Numbered from the stretch's first letter, positions 24,756 to 34,490 are shown. The stretch: DNA of 64,000 bases from Simiduia aestuariiviva (GCF_014192475.1 NZ_JACHXZ010000001.1:124001-188000); one strand, 5' to 3'. The notes: generated by a model from the sequence alone, not told the origin. A program made the numbers and translations.

Positions 24756-25982
24756 TCAGAACAAGACGCGACAGCGAATGGTTCCCTCAACTTCGCGCAC
24801 TTTTTCCAGCGCGGTTTCGGAGTTGGCTGCGGCCACTTCAATGACCACATAGCCCACCTTTTCATTGGTCTGCAGATGTTGGCCGATGATGTTGATATTG
24901 TTTTCGGAAAACACTTGGTTGATGGCCGACATCACGCCCGGCACATTGTGGTGAACGTGTAACAGGCGGTGCACGTTGGCGTGGGCCGACAGCGCCACTT
25001 CGGGGAAGTTGACCGAGCTGGTGGTGGTGCCGTTGTCGGAGTACTTAATTAATTTTTCAGCCACTTCTACGCCAATATTGGCTTGCGCCTCCATGGTAGA
25101 GCCGCCGATGTGAGGCGTTAAAATCACATTGTCGAACTCGCGCAGCGGCGAGATAAATTCGTCCTGTGGGCCCTTGGGTTCCACCGGGAAAACGTCAATG
25201 GCCGCGCCCGACAGCTTGCCCGATTTCAACTGTGTCGCCAGTGCGTCGATGTCGACCACGGTGCCGCGCGAGGCGTTGAGTAAAATGGCGCCGGGCTTCA
25301 TCAGCGCCAATTGCTCCGCGCCCATCATCATTTTGGTGTCGCTGGTTTCCGGCACGTGCAGGCTGACGATATCGGCGCGCGCCAGCAAGGTGTTGAGGGG
25401 CACCTGCTCGGCGTTGCCCAGTGGCAGCTTGGCCACAACGTCTGAAAATAGCACTTTCATACCGAGCGATTCCGCCAGCACACTCACCTGACTGCCAATG
25501 GAGCCATAGCCCACAAGGCCAAGGGTTTTGCCGCGAATTTCGAAGGAGCCCTCAGCCGATTTCATCCAGCCACCCCGATGGCACACCGCATTTTTTTCGG
25601 GGATGCCGCGCAACAGCAAAATGGCTTCTGCGATGACCAGTTCAGCTACCGAGCGGGTGTTAGAGTAGGGCGCGTTAAATACCGCCACCCCGTGCTCCTG
25701 TGCGGCACTGAGATCCACCTGGTTGGTGCCGATGCAAAAGCAGCCTACGCCAATCAATTTGGGCGCCGCGGCAAAGACGTCGCGGGTGAGCTGAGTGCGT
25801 GAGCGAAGTCCGATAAAGTGCGCGTCTTTAACGCTCGCGAGCAACTCCGCTTCAGGCAGTGCGGTTTTGTGGTACTCAATGTTGGTGTACCCTGCCTCGG
25901 TCAATTTCTCTACGGCGGACGGATGCACACCTTCCAGCAAAAGGAACTTGATTTTGCTTTTGTCGAGCGACACCTTAGCCAT
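24756..25982 (-). CDS. serA: D-3-phosphoglycerate dehydrogenase
   Basis: 408 residues, close to the E. coli length. It oxidises 3-phosphoglycerate to 3-phosphohydroxypyruvate, the first step in serine synthesis. LGLVGYGSIGSQV is the NAD-binding motif, HIGGSTMEAQ holds the catalytic histidine, and the end 'HNVPGVMSAINQVFSENNINIIGQ' is an ACT domain for serine feedback. The start MAKVSLDKSKIKFLLLEG matches E. coli SerA; the frame extends 30 codons upstream without support. Confidence 0.97.
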   Translation of the reverse strand: MAKVSLDKSKIKFLLLEGVHPSAVEKLTEAGYTNIEYHKTALPEAELLASVKDAHFIGLRSRTQLTRDVFAAAPKLIGVGCFCIGTNQVDLSAAQEHGVAVFNAPYSNTRSVAELVIAEAILLLRGIPEKNAVCHRGGWMKSAEGSFEIRGKTLGLVGYGSIGSQVSVLAESLGMKVLFSDVVAKLPLGNAEQVPLNTLLARADIVSLHVPETSDTKMMMGAEQLALMKPGAILLNASRGTVVDIDALATQLKSGKLSGAAIDVFPVEPKGPQDEFISPLREFDNVILTPHIGGSTMEAQANIGVEVAEKLIKYSDNGTTTSSVNFPEVALSAHANVHRLLHVHHNVPGVMSAINQVFSENNINIIGQHLQTNEKVGYVVIEVAAANSETALEKVREVEGTIRCRVLF

Positions 25983-26267
25983 GCAATACCACCTGTAATG
26001 AACCGTGCAGGGCCCGTGAAATAGGCCCGGGAAAATGGGGCGCCATGATACCACAGCTCCTGAATAGACCAACCGTCAGCGCGCAATCAATGACCGATAG
26101 TCGGCATTTTTTGTGCGAATGCTGCCAGTTGTTGCGGTGCTAGACGGCATTTTTACGTGAGTGTGCTGCTAAAACGGCCGGCCAGTCACGCTTGTGCTAG
26201 CGGCTGGTCGCATTAAGAGACTTTGAGAATTACGCCATTATCCACCCCGCGCAGGAGGGCAACACCC

Positions 26268-26951
26268 ATGTCGCACGCGAGCCAATACCAACACCGTTTT
26301 ACCGGGCCCGAGGAATTCCAAGCGCGCATGGCCAGGCTCCCACTCGGCAAAATCCTGTGCGTGGGGCAGAACTATGCAGACCACATTGCCGAGATGAACA
26401 GCAAGGTCTCGGCCGAGCCGCTGCTCTTTATTAAAACGGCGATTTGCGCCTGCCCCATGGAGGACGGTTTTACGGTGCCTACCCAGTGGGGCAGCTGTCA
26501 TTTTGAAACCGAAATGAGCGTGCTTATTGATCGGCCCCTTTCCCGCGCCAATGAAACCCAGGCGCGCGAGGCGGTGGCGGCCGTCGGGCTGGCGTTTGAT
26601 TTAACCTTGCGTGAATTGCAGTCGGCACTAAAGGCAAAGGGACACCCATGGGAAAAAGCCAAGGGCTTTACCGGCAGCGCGCCGCTGTCGCACTTCGTAC
26701 CCGCACCCGAGGATTTGCAGTCGTTAGACTTGCGCCTGACCCAAAACGGCGCGGTGCGCCAGCAGGGCAATACCCGCGCAATGCTCACGCCGGTGGCGCA
26801 ACTGTTGGCCTACGCCAGCCAGTTTTTCGATTTACAGCCCGGCGATGTATTGTTGACCGGCACACCGGCGGGTGTGGGGCCGCTTGCCAGCGGCGACCAA
26901 CTGGTGGCAGAGTTGGGTGATCTGCTGCGCGTCAGTTGTCAGGTGCGCTAG
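26268..26951 (+). CDS. Fumarylacetoacetate hydrolase (FAH) family protein
   Basis: 227 residues from the ATG at 26268, with AGGAGG eleven bases before. 'GKILCVGQNYADHIAEM', the metal-binding acidic residues in HFETEMSVLI and 'FDLTLRELQSALKAKGHPWEKAKGF' plus 'DVLLTGTPAGVGPL' place it in the YcgM-like FAH group that hydrolyses acylpyruvates or acts as oxaloacetate decarboxylase. The substrate is not certain. Confidence 0.9.
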   Translation: MSHASQYQHRFTGPEEFQARMARLPLGKILCVGQNYADHIAEMNSKVSAEPLLFIKTAICACPMEDGFTVPTQWGSCHFETEMSVLIDRPLSRANETQAREAVAAVGLAFDLTLRELQSALKAKGHPWEKAKGFTGSAPLSHFVPAPEDLQSLDLRLTQNGAVRQQGNTRAMLTPVAQLLAYASQFFDLQPGDVLLTGTPAGVGPLASGDQLVAELGDLLRVSCQVR

Positions 26952-27012
26952 GCATCGCATTGCCGACACCTAGGCATTATCGCCGCCCGCTAAACAACAT
27001 CACGGAGCCACC

Positions 27013-27753
27013 ATGGCAGACACTATTTTCATCACCGGCGCATCGAGCGGACTGGGGCGTCAAATGGCCATTGAGTTTGCCCGGCGTGGACATGCACTGG
27101 CACTCACCGCGCGGCGATTAGACAGCCTGGCCGAACTCAAATTGCAGCTCGAATCAGATTACGATGCGCGCGTGTGGGTCGCACCGCTGGATGTCACTGA
27201 TTACGCAGCGGTGGTTGCTACCCTGCAGGCCGCCCAAGCACACTTCGGTCGGTTAGATAAAGTGATCGCCAATGCGGGCGTGGGTTATTCTCAGCGGGTG
27301 GGTAAACTGGCCTTTGAAAAAATAAAAGCCACTGTGGATACCAATGTGTTGGGCCTGATGGCCACTGTGGACGTGGCCGTGCAAATGTTTAAGCAGCAGG
27401 GCAGTGGGCATATCGTCGCAATCAGCAGCGTGGCGGGGTTTCGCGGCTTGCCCAGCAGTGCCGTTTACAGCGCCTCCAAGGCTGCGGTAACGACGTTTAT
27501 GGAGGCCCTGCGCGCAGAGCTGCACGGTAAGCCCATTGATGTAACATTGTTGTGGCCCGGCTACATTGATACGCCCATCAATCAAGCGGCGCGCTCGCGC
27601 CCGTTTTGCATTCCCGTTGAGCGGGGCGGCCGCCTACTGGCGGACTTAATTGAGGCAAAAGTGGCCCGCGCCACCGTGCCGCGTTGGCCCTGGGCGCTAG
27701 TGGCGCGCCTGTTGCGCTGGCTGCCAACCGGCCTGTTGGCGCGTTTCGGCTAG
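27013..27753 (+). CDS. Short-chain dehydrogenase/reductase (SDR)
   Basis: 246 residues: TGASSGLGRQMAIEFARRGH cofactor loop, NAGVGY, the catalytic ISSVAGFRGLPSS and YSASKAAV, then 'LLWPGYIDTPIN'. The carboxy end has a hydrophobic stretch ('WPWALVARLLRWLPTGLLARFG') as in membrane-associated SDRs of the DltE/YdfG type. ATG preceded by CGGAGCC. Substrate unknown. Confidence 0.9.
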   Translation: MADTIFITGASSGLGRQMAIEFARRGHALALTARRLDSLAELKLQLESDYDARVWVAPLDVTDYAAVVATLQAAQAHFGRLDKVIANAGVGYSQRVGKLAFEKIKATVDTNVLGLMATVDVAVQMFKQQGSGHIVAISSVAGFRGLPSSAVYSASKAAVTTFMEALRAELHGKPIDVTLLWPGYIDTPINQAARSRPFCIPVERGGRLLADLIEAKVARATVPRWPWALVARLLRWLPTGLLARFG

Positions 27754-27793
27754 CGACCAAACAATAAACATATCGCAACCACAGGATGGTTCA

Positions 27794-28345
27794 ATGCAGC
27801 GTTACTTCATTACTCTACTCTTCGTCCTGTGCTTGGCGCTCCTGGGTTTTTTCTGGCAGCCCACTGGTCTGCCGTGGCGACCCCAACCCCTGTTAGTGTT
27901 GCCCATGGTGTTTGGCTATGTGGTGTTGGTCTGTCTGTTCTTAGAGCGCGCCATTGAAGTTTTTTTGTCGGCACTGCGCGGCGGCGGCGCCGATCGTTTG
28001 GATCAACAGCTGCGCGCGTTCGACGCACTGGTCAATCCCGACGAGAGCGCGCGCACACAACACCGTATGTTGCAGCAGGCGCGCAGCGACTACCGCAGTC
28101 ACTCGCGACTCATCGCGCAGCAAATGGGTTTGTGCATGGGGCTCTTGGTGGCACTGGTGGGGCTACGCATTTTAGAGCAGCTGGTGTTGGATGTGCCCGC
28201 GGGTTGGCAAGGGCGTTTGTTTAGCGCCGTCGATATTCTATTGACGGGCAGCGTGCTGGCCGGTGGCAGTGACGCCGTGAATAAATTAACCAAGGCCTAC
28301 GGCCAGCTGATGGCGAGCATGGCCAAAAAAGAGCTGCCCCAATAA
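27794..28345 (+). CDS. Hypothetical membrane protein
   Basis: 183 residues. Hydrophobic segments lie near 5-22, 32-52, 113-133 and 150-165, with a charged loop ('GGGADRLDQQLRAFDALVNPDESARTQHRMLQQA') between the second and third. The ATG has AGGA eight bases upstream. No family recognised; similar small membrane proteins sit beside oxidoreductase genes elsewhere. Confidence 0.75.
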   Translation: MQRYFITLLFVLCLALLGFFWQPTGLPWRPQPLLVLPMVFGYVVLVCLFLERAIEVFLSALRGGGADRLDQQLRAFDALVNPDESARTQHRMLQQARSDYRSHSRLIAQQMGLCMGLLVALVGLRILEQLVLDVPAGWQGRLFSAVDILLTGSVLAGGSDAVNKLTKAYGQLMASMAKKELPQ

Positions 28346-28418
28346 ATGTATATTGAATCGATGTTTTAGGTCGTCGGCCAGACATTGTTGGCCACATATC
28401 ACCGAGAGGTTTCAGATT

Positions 28419-28901
28419 ATGCGCCGTTTGTTTTCGAGTTTTGTATTGTTGTTTAGCGTGCAGTTTGCGCAGGCCGAGTTGGAAGTGCTGCCCGCGACAG
28501 TGGAGATGTTAGGCGAAGTCAGCGCCGCCGAGATTGGCGAGCACCCGGCTTTTAGCACCCGTACACCCGTGTCCATTGATGCTGCCGAATTGCAGCCGCT
28601 GCGCAAGGCGCTCGCGGGCGCACCGGTAAAACTTGTGTTGTTGTTTGGCAGCTGGTGTCACGACAGTCACAGGGAGGTGCCCAAGGTGTTGGCCTTGGTG
28701 TCGCAATTGCCCAACGTCAGTCTTACGGCCATTGCCGTTGATAGAGACAAGCGCGAGCCGCTCAGTGCTACGGAGCAATACCAGTTGGCCTACACGCCCA
28801 CCTTGATTGTGATGCGCGGTGGCGTCGAGTTGGGTCGCGTGACTGAAACCCCCAAGCGCAGTTGGGCGGCAGATTTATTGGCCATTGTGCAAGCGCACTA
28901 G
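28419..28901 (+). CDS. Secreted thioredoxin-like protein with C-x-x-S motif
   Basis: 160 residues from the ATG at 28419 (GAGAGG site). A signal peptide (about 1-19, ending AQA) sends it to the periplasm. 'LVLLFGSWCHDSHREVPKVLALV' is the thioredoxin active-site region, but the second cysteine is serine (C-H-D-S), so it cannot form the usual disulfide and may act as a monothiol or scaffold. 'QLAYTPTLIVMRGGVELGRVTE' supplies the cis-proline loop of the fold. Confidence 0.8.
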   Translation: MRRLFSSFVLLFSVQFAQAELEVLPATVEMLGEVSAAEIGEHPAFSTRTPVSIDAAELQPLRKALAGAPVKLVLLFGSWCHDSHREVPKVLALVSQLPNVSLTAIAVDRDKREPLSATEQYQLAYTPTLIVMRGGVELGRVTETPKRSWAADLLAIVQAH

Positions 28902-28949
28902 CGCGTATTTTCACAATCTTTTTTACCCTTAACCTTGATGAGAACCCCT

Positions 28950-30263
28950 ATGAAACGACTCGCCCTTTCACTGTGTGTGGCACTGTTGGCAAGCCAGGCG
29001 CAGGCCGATCTACGTCAAGATGTTGCGCGCGACTATGAGCAGCACCTGTCGCCGTTATTCGAGCATTTCCATAGAAATCCCGAACTGTCGCACCTTGAAA
29101 CACAAACTGCCAAACGCTTGGCGAAAGAGTTGCGCGCCGCCGGTTTTCAAGTGACCGAGGGCTTAAGCAAAACCGGTATTGTCGCCATCATGAAAAACGG
29201 CGATGGGCCGTTGGTGATGATGCGCGCCGACATGGATGGCTTGCCGGTAGAAGAGAAGTCGGGTCTTGCCTACGCCTCCAAGGCGAAGCAAAAAGATTGG
29301 GACGGCAATCTGGTTTCGGTGATGCACGCGTGCGGCCACGATGTACACATCACAAGTTTGGTGGGCACCGCGCGCCAAATGGCTAAGCGCAAAGGTGAAT
29401 GGTCTGGCACCTTAATGTTGATTGGCCAGCCCGCCGAAGAACGCGTGGGCGGTGCCAAGGGCATGATGGAGGACGGCATTTGGCAGCGCTTCGGCCAACC
29501 AGATTATGCTTTGGCGCTGCACGTTAGTTCAGAGATTGAGGCCGGCAAATTGGTGGCCGTGGAGGGCTCGCCCTACTCCGGCGTCGATAGCCTCGATATC
29601 ATTGTGCCCGGTGTGGGCGCGCACGGAGCCTCGCCCCATCGCGGCAAAGATCCCGTGGTGATCGCCTCGCAAATTGTGTTGGCGTTGCAGACCATCGTGA
29701 GCCGCGAAATTGCGCCGAAAGAGCCGGCGGTCATTACCGTGGGTTCCTTCCATGCCGGCACCAAGCACAACATCATCTCGGATGAGGCGCGCCTGCAGGT
29801 GACCGTGCGCAACGACAGCTGGGAAACTCGCGAATATTTAATGAAGGCCATTGAGCGCGTGGCCGTGAACGTCGGCCGCGCCGCGGGCTTGCCAGAAGAT
29901 AACTTGCCCAAGGTGGTAATCAGCGACGAGCCGACGCCACCCACCGTCAATAACATTCCATTAACGCAGCGTTTAAAGGCCACTTGGTCGGCCAAGTTGG
30001 GTGCAGATATTTTTGATCAGCGCTATCGTCGTCTAGGCATGGGTGCGGAAGACTTCCCGTTTTTCACCACGGACCCCTACATTCCGAGCGTGTACTTTCA
30101 AGTGGGCGGTACGCCCAAAGCGGATTTCGAGCGCGAGCAGGCGGGCGGCGAACCGGTGCCCAGTCACCATAGCCCGCTGTTTAAAATTACCCCAAAACCC
30201 GCAGTGACTACGGGTGTGGAAGCCACAGTGGTAGCCCTAATGGAATTGTTACAAAAACCATAA
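28950..30263 (+). CDS. Secreted M20-family amidohydrolase
   Basis: 437 residues with a signal peptide (LALSLCVALLASQAQA). 'HRNPELSHLETQTAKRLAKEL', 'MRADMDGLPVEE', 'MHACGHDVHITSLVG' and 'GQPAEE' are the metal-binding and catalytic motifs of M20D aminoacylases/carboxypeptidases such as hippurate hydrolases; 'GMGAEDFPFF' closes the metal site. It should hydrolyse an N-acyl amino acid or peptide in the periplasm. The ATG at 28950 is chosen over 28938 because the signal peptide begins there. Confidence 0.9.
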   Translation: MKRLALSLCVALLASQAQADLRQDVARDYEQHLSPLFEHFHRNPELSHLETQTAKRLAKELRAAGFQVTEGLSKTGIVAIMKNGDGPLVMMRADMDGLPVEEKSGLAYASKAKQKDWDGNLVSVMHACGHDVHITSLVGTARQMAKRKGEWSGTLMLIGQPAEERVGGAKGMMEDGIWQRFGQPDYALALHVSSEIEAGKLVAVEGSPYSGVDSLDIIVPGVGAHGASPHRGKDPVVIASQIVLALQTIVSREIAPKEPAVITVGSFHAGTKHNIISDEARLQVTVRNDSWETREYLMKAIERVAVNVGRAAGLPEDNLPKVVISDEPTPPTVNNIPLTQRLKATWSAKLGADIFDQRYRRLGMGAEDFPFFTTDPYIPSVYFQVGGTPKADFEREQAGGEPVPSHHSPLFKITPKPAVTTGVEATVVALMELLQKP

Positions 30264-30281
30264 GTGGTTCGCTGCGCAAAC

Positions 30282-30313
30282 AAAAAGCCCCGCCATTTTT
30301 GCGGGGCTTTTTT
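30282..30313. terminator. Bidirectional terminator between convergent genes
   Basis: AAAAAGCCCCGC and GCGGGGCTTTTTT enclose a short loop. It separates the M20 gene (plus) from the TraF-like gene (minus), with T-tracts on both strands. Confidence 0.93.
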
Positions 30314-30338
30314 ATGGTGCAGTGGTTTTTTAAACGAC

Positions 30339-31763
30339 TTAAAACGCGAAGTTGATTCCCATGCTGGCGCTGGCACCACGGGGTAGACTTTCGCCCTCTA
30401 TGGTCACTTTTTGTGTTGCCGTTGCCACATCCACATTCACGTAGCGGAATAGGGTGACGCCAAAACTGTAGATACTCACTTCACTGCCCGCTTGGTTAGC
30501 GCGATAGCCTACCCGCACATTGGGCAACCAAAAACTGTCGCTGTGCCAGCCGCCACTGATTTGCAGCCACTGGTGTTCTTCACCCATGGCATCGGTGGTG
30601 GCTTGCGTTTCAACATAGCTGCTGAGCGCCCAGGTTCGGTCGGCCGTGTAAACGCTCGCCTCAATGCTGACTTTGGCCTCCTGTTGATAATTTCCCAGGC
30701 GCGCCACGGCCGCGGCGGCCGCAGCGGAATAGCCGGTGGTATCGATGGCGTTGAATTTATATTCCGGCTCCAAAATATCTTCAACGCTAATGCCAGCACT
30801 GACGTGCTCACTGACCCACAAAGCACCTAGATCGAGGCTGAGGTTGCTGGTGGTTTTCATGTCGGCATCGCTGATGTCGTCGAACAAGGCTTCTGAATCA
30901 GTGATGTCGCCAATGCGGGGCATCACCCGGCTCAGCCCCAGTTGCACCACCTTGGCTTTAGCGCCCAGATACACGCGGCTATTGTCACTCAAGGTTATGG
31001 GGTAGCTGTAGCTCATGCCCAGCTGGGTTTGCTCGGCGGCGCGCACGGCCAACAGGCTGTCGTTAGTAAAGGCACCGCTGACGGCGCCAGTGGTGGGGTT
31101 AATGTTGAGGGAGATGCCGCCGGTGAGGTCGAAGGTGGTGACCGGATCGCCGGGTGTGAGTGTGTAGGCGGTATCCAATTCCGTCAGGGCCGCATCCGCG
31201 TCAAAGGCGAGGGGGTCGATGATGCTGCTGGCGGAGGCGGAGCCGCTGTAGTTGAGATCAAACCCCAAGGTGCCACCAAACACATCGCCATTGATGATAA
31301 ACGCCCCGTGAAAGCCGAGGTCGGCATTGGCGTAGCCCTCTTGGCCCACCAATGCGAGCAGGGTGTCTACCTGTTGGGCCTCGGTATTGATCTGGGCAAC
31401 TAGGGCGCTGAAGTCGGGATTGTTGGGGTCTATGGCGGTAAAGCTCAGGCCATTGACGAAGCCGCCGCTGTCGGTGAGTGCATCGGCGAGCGCGTCATAC
31501 TGGTCGAACAGCTCTTCGGCATCGCCATACTCGAGCCCGCCACCGGCGTAGATGCCGCCCAAAACATGGCTGTCCCCTTTGGCGCGGCTGCGGTCGAAGC
31601 CCACGGCGGCGGGATTGGCGCTGAGTGATAGCAGGCTCTGGCCGTTGCTGACTCCGCCGGTGGTCAGCGCGGGGCCATTGAGCGTAAATCCAGTGCCGGC
31701 ATGGCTGCCAACAGCGGCGCTCAAGGCCAATACTGCGGCGGTTGTTCGGGTTGAGTTGCGCAT
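30339..31763 (-). CDS. traF: TraF_2-like outer-membrane beta-barrel protein
   Basis: 474 residues with a signal peptide ending SHA, then 'NPAAVGFDRSRAKGDSHVLGG', 'YSYPITLSDNSRVYLGAKAKVVQLG', 'ISVEDILEPEYKFN' and a terminal aromatic residue ('SMGINFAF'), as in the TraF_2/conjugal-transfer-TraF group, whose predicted form is an outer-membrane barrel. Despite the name, no conjugation genes are present, so a transfer role is unlikely. The ATG has GGAG upstream. Confidence 0.8.
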   Translation of the reverse strand: MRNSTRTTAAVLALSAAVGSHAGTGFTLNGPALTTGGVSNGQSLLSLSANPAAVGFDRSRAKGDSHVLGGIYAGGGLEYGDAEELFDQYDALADALTDSGGFVNGLSFTAIDPNNPDFSALVAQINTEAQQVDTLLALVGQEGYANADLGFHGAFIINGDVFGGTLGFDLNYSGSASASSIIDPLAFDADAALTELDTAYTLTPGDPVTTFDLTGGISLNINPTTGAVSGAFTNDSLLAVRAAEQTQLGMSYSYPITLSDNSRVYLGAKAKVVQLGLSRVMPRIGDITDSEALFDDISDADMKTTSNLSLDLGALWVSEHVSAGISVEDILEPEYKFNAIDTTGYSAAAAAAVARLGNYQQEAKVSIEASVYTADRTWALSSYVETQATTDAMGEEHQWLQISGGWHSDSFWLPNVRVGYRANQAGSEVSIYSFGVTLFRYVNVDVATATQKVTIEGESLPRGASASMGINFAF

Positions 31764-31897
31764 GCGTCAGTCTCCGGTCAAAACGTGAGCAAAAATTATA
31801 GCGGCTGTTTGTCAGAGCGTAGTGCTAGTCTTAGTAGAACGATGTGCCAATTTACGGGTGAATCCATCGGCATAGCGACGAGCAACAGGAGAAACTG

Positions 31898-33304
31898 ATG
31901 GCGGTAAAGGGTGTTGATGCCTGGGTCAGCAAGCTGAACGCGGTGGATTTACCGGTGTTGGGCTCTGTGGTGAAAACATTGAATCAGCTCACCACGAGTG
32001 ATGACACTCGCGTCAACCAATTGAGCGACGTGGTGTTGAAAGATTCCAACCTTACCTCGCAATTGCTGCGTGCGGCCAACAGCATCCATTTCAACCCCAG
32101 CGGTGGCAACATCAACACCATTACCCGCGCGATTATTCAGGTGGGCTTTGAGGGTGTAAAAAATATCTGTATCTCACTGCTGTTGGTGGATCAGCTGCTC
32201 GGGGCGAATCCGCGCACTCGATTGTTGCAGGTGATGGCCAAAGCGTTTCACGCAGCGTTGCAGGCCAAGGCCATGTTGCCCGGCGGAACGCCCGATGAGC
32301 GCGAGGAAGTGTTTATCGCCGCGCTGCTGTTTCACGTGGGCGAGCTGGCGATCTGGTCCAAGGGCGAAGCACAGGCAGATGAGTTGGATCGACAGTTGAG
32401 TGAGGGGGTTGAAGAGGCTGAAGCCTGCGCACAAGTGCTATCGCTGCAATTCAAACAGCTCACCCGTGCACTGGTAAAACACTGGCACCTGAGTGCGCTG
32501 CTCGATCAAACGCTGGCGCAGCCCCAGCCCCGCAATCCCACACCGTTGATGGTTGCCGTGAAATTGGGGGATGCGCTCAGCGCTGCCTCCCGCTATGGTT
32601 GGGACACACCTGACACCGCCAAAGTGCTAAAGAAAATCGCCGAGTATCGAAAGGTCAGTTTTAAAGTGGCCAAAGAGGATGCCCAAAAGGTCGCGGAACA
32701 AGCGGCAGACGTCGTGTCGGTATTTGGCGCCGAAAATATTTCTCGGCTGATACCCAAAGCGGGCCGCGCGCCCGACATAGGCGTGCCCACTGAACCCGAT
32801 GTGAGCGTGCAGCTCAAAGTGCTGCGCGATTTATCGAACGCCGTACAACAAGGAACCGATGTGAACACCTTGTTCCAAATTGTCATGGAAGGCTTGTACA
32901 AGGGAGTTGGATTGCCAAGGGTGGGGGTGCTGCTCGTGGTGCGCGATCAATTATTAATGCGCTATGCGTTGGGCACACAGGCCAATTTGTGGCGCGAAAA
33001 GCTCATGGTGAAAATCGATGAGGTGAATTTCTTCTCCGAGGCGCTGTGCTACAAATCGTCGCAGCATTTCGACGCCGAACGGTTAAAAAAATGCGCACAC
33101 TTATTTACCCCGTTGCTGCAAGACTTGTTGGGCGGCCACCCCTGTGTGATTGCTCCCATTGAAATCTCGGGCCGCACCACGGCCCTGTTCTACGCCGACA
33201 AAACCGGCCTGGCCATCTCCGAAGACCAGCAGGCCGCCTTCGGCCATTTCGCCATGCAAGCCCAACAATCACTGGCCGCTATGGCGCTGAAGAAGCGGCG
33301 CTAG
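31898..33304 (+). CDS. HDOD-domain signalling protein with carboxy GAF-like region
   Basis: 468 residues. Residues about 10-205 form an HDOD domain ('LPVLGSVVKTLNQLTTSDDTRVNQLSDVVLKDSNLTSQLLRAANS', 'ITRAIIQVGFEGVKNICISLLLVDQLLG'). From about 300 to the end a GAF-like region ('NTLFQIVMEGLYKGVGLPRVGVLLVV') is likely to bind a small molecule. HDOD proteins act in second-messenger and motility control. ATG preceded by AGGAGAAA. Confidence 0.88.
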   Translation: MAVKGVDAWVSKLNAVDLPVLGSVVKTLNQLTTSDDTRVNQLSDVVLKDSNLTSQLLRAANSIHFNPSGGNINTITRAIIQVGFEGVKNICISLLLVDQLLGANPRTRLLQVMAKAFHAALQAKAMLPGGTPDEREEVFIAALLFHVGELAIWSKGEAQADELDRQLSEGVEEAEACAQVLSLQFKQLTRALVKHWHLSALLDQTLAQPQPRNPTPLMVAVKLGDALSAASRYGWDTPDTAKVLKKIAEYRKVSFKVAKEDAQKVAEQAADVVSVFGAENISRLIPKAGRAPDIGVPTEPDVSVQLKVLRDLSNAVQQGTDVNTLFQIVMEGLYKGVGLPRVGVLLVVRDQLLMRYALGTQANLWREKLMVKIDEVNFFSEALCYKSSQHFDAERLKKCAHLFTPLLQDLLGGHPCVIAPIEISGRTTALFYADKTGLAISEDQQAAFGHFAMQAQQSLAAMALKKRR

Positions 33305-33327
33305 GTGATAGTCAGTGCGGCAAAATA

Positions 33328-34326
33328 CTAACTGGTGTTACGCACAACAAGTTTAGGTGCTAGCTCAATATTGTGGGCTTCTTTGCCTTCTATTGTGGCA
33401 ATAACGGCTTGCACCATATGCTGAGCACCTTGGCGAATATCCTGCTCAATGGTCGTGAGCGCTGGACTCATAAACTGCGACAGCGAGATGTTGTCAAATC
33501 CGGTGACGGCGACATCTTGGGGGATGTGTTTGCCCTGTGACTGCAGGGCGTTAATAGCCCCCATGGCGATAAGGTCGCTCGAGCACACCAGCCCATCAAA
33601 TTGACATTCCGCGAGTAAGCGGGCGGTTTCTTCTTGGCCCGACTGCATGCAAAACGCAGCTTGCACATCGGCATGCGCTTCGCTTCTGGCGGCTTCAGTC
33701 AGCGCTTGCTGAAAGCCCTGATATCTCGCCAAAATTTCTGGGTGGCGAGTGTCGCCTAAAAATACCAATGCGCTTTTCCCACGGGCCAACAAATGTTGTG
33801 CCGCGAGATAGCCACCTTGCACATTGTCTGTGCCCACGGTGGGGTAGAGATTGGTTGGCGTTGCCTGACCCCACACCACAAACGGCGCCTGTTGGCCGGC
33901 GAGCTGGGCCAAACTTTCCGGCGCATTGCCCTGTCCTATGATTAACAAACCGTCGGCACGGCGGCCTGCCACGTAAGCGAGTGTTTGGTGCGCATTAAAT
34001 TGCCTTTGTGTAGAGAACAGTAGGTCATAGCCCTGTAGCGCCGCTTCGTCCGCCAAACAGCCCACTAAGCCGAGCAGAAACGGATCGGACAACACTTGCC
34101 CGCTGCCAGGGCTCAAGTTGATTACCACGGCGAGTGTCTGGCTGCGACCGGTTTTGAAGCTTCGGGCACGGCTGTCTAGGTGGAAATTGTGCGCCTCGGC
34201 AATGGCGTGCACCCGAGCGCGGGTCGCGTCGCTGATCAACGGACTGTTTTTTAGGGCGCGGGATACGGTGGACTCTGCCACGCCGGCCAGCCGGGCTATG
34301 TCGGCGAGGGTTTTAGCGCGTTTCAT
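33328..34326 (-). CDS. LacI-family transcriptional regulator of the trehalose locus
   Basis: 332 residues from the ATG at 34326. Residues 5-60 are a LacI helix-turn-helix ('TLADIARLAGVAESTVSRALKNSPLISDATRARV') and the rest is a periplasmic-binding-like sensor domain ('GLVCSSDLIAMGAINALQSQGKHIPQDVAVTGFDNISLS'). It is divergent from the TonB receptor, MFS and trehalase genes, and two palindromes of LacI type lie between. I infer it represses these genes in the absence of a trehalose-derived signal; the inducer is unknown. Confidence 0.92.
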   Translation of the reverse strand: MKRAKTLADIARLAGVAESTVSRALKNSPLISDATRARVHAIAEAHNFHLDSRARSFKTGRSQTLAVVINLSPGSGQVLSDPFLLGLVGCLADEAALQGYDLLFSTQRQFNAHQTLAYVAGRRADGLLIIGQGNAPESLAQLAGQQAPFVVWGQATPTNLYPTVGTDNVQGGYLAAQHLLARGKSALVFLGDTRHPEILARYQGFQQALTEAARSEAHADVQAAFCMQSGQEETARLLAECQFDGLVCSSDLIAMGAINALQSQGKHIPQDVAVTGFDNISLSQFMSPALTTIEQDIRQGAQHMVQAVIATIEGKEAHNIELAPKLVVRNTS

Positions 34327-34442
34327 AGGGTGATAGTTCCCTAACACTCTGATTTTGTTGGTAGAAGGGCTGCATCCTGACAAAAAAAGTAGCTTGCGTG
34401 AAGCACTATCGGCCAGCCGCTGGAAAAACCCTGCTTGCATTC

Positions 34443-34458
34443 ATGCAATTGATTGCAT
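34443..34458. promoter_or_regulatory. LacI-type operator 1
   Basis: ATGCAATTGATTGCAT is a palindrome with seven-base arms. It lies 32 bases (centre to centre) from a second similar site, between the divergent regulator and receptor genes. Confidence 0.75.
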
Positions 34459-34474
34459 AGTATCCAAAACCACA

Positions 34475-34490
34475 ATGCAAACGATTGCAT
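34475..34490. promoter_or_regulatory. LacI-type operator 2
   Basis: ATGCAAACGATTGCAT, one mismatch from perfect symmetry, with the CG centre typical of LacI-family sites. It lies just before the TonB receptor start, where a bound repressor would block the promoter. Confidence 0.8.

Noticed and set aside
30339-31763. TraF as evidence of a conjugative element
   Set aside because: The protein belongs to the TraF_2 outer-membrane group found widely in chromosomes, and no other transfer gene is nearby.
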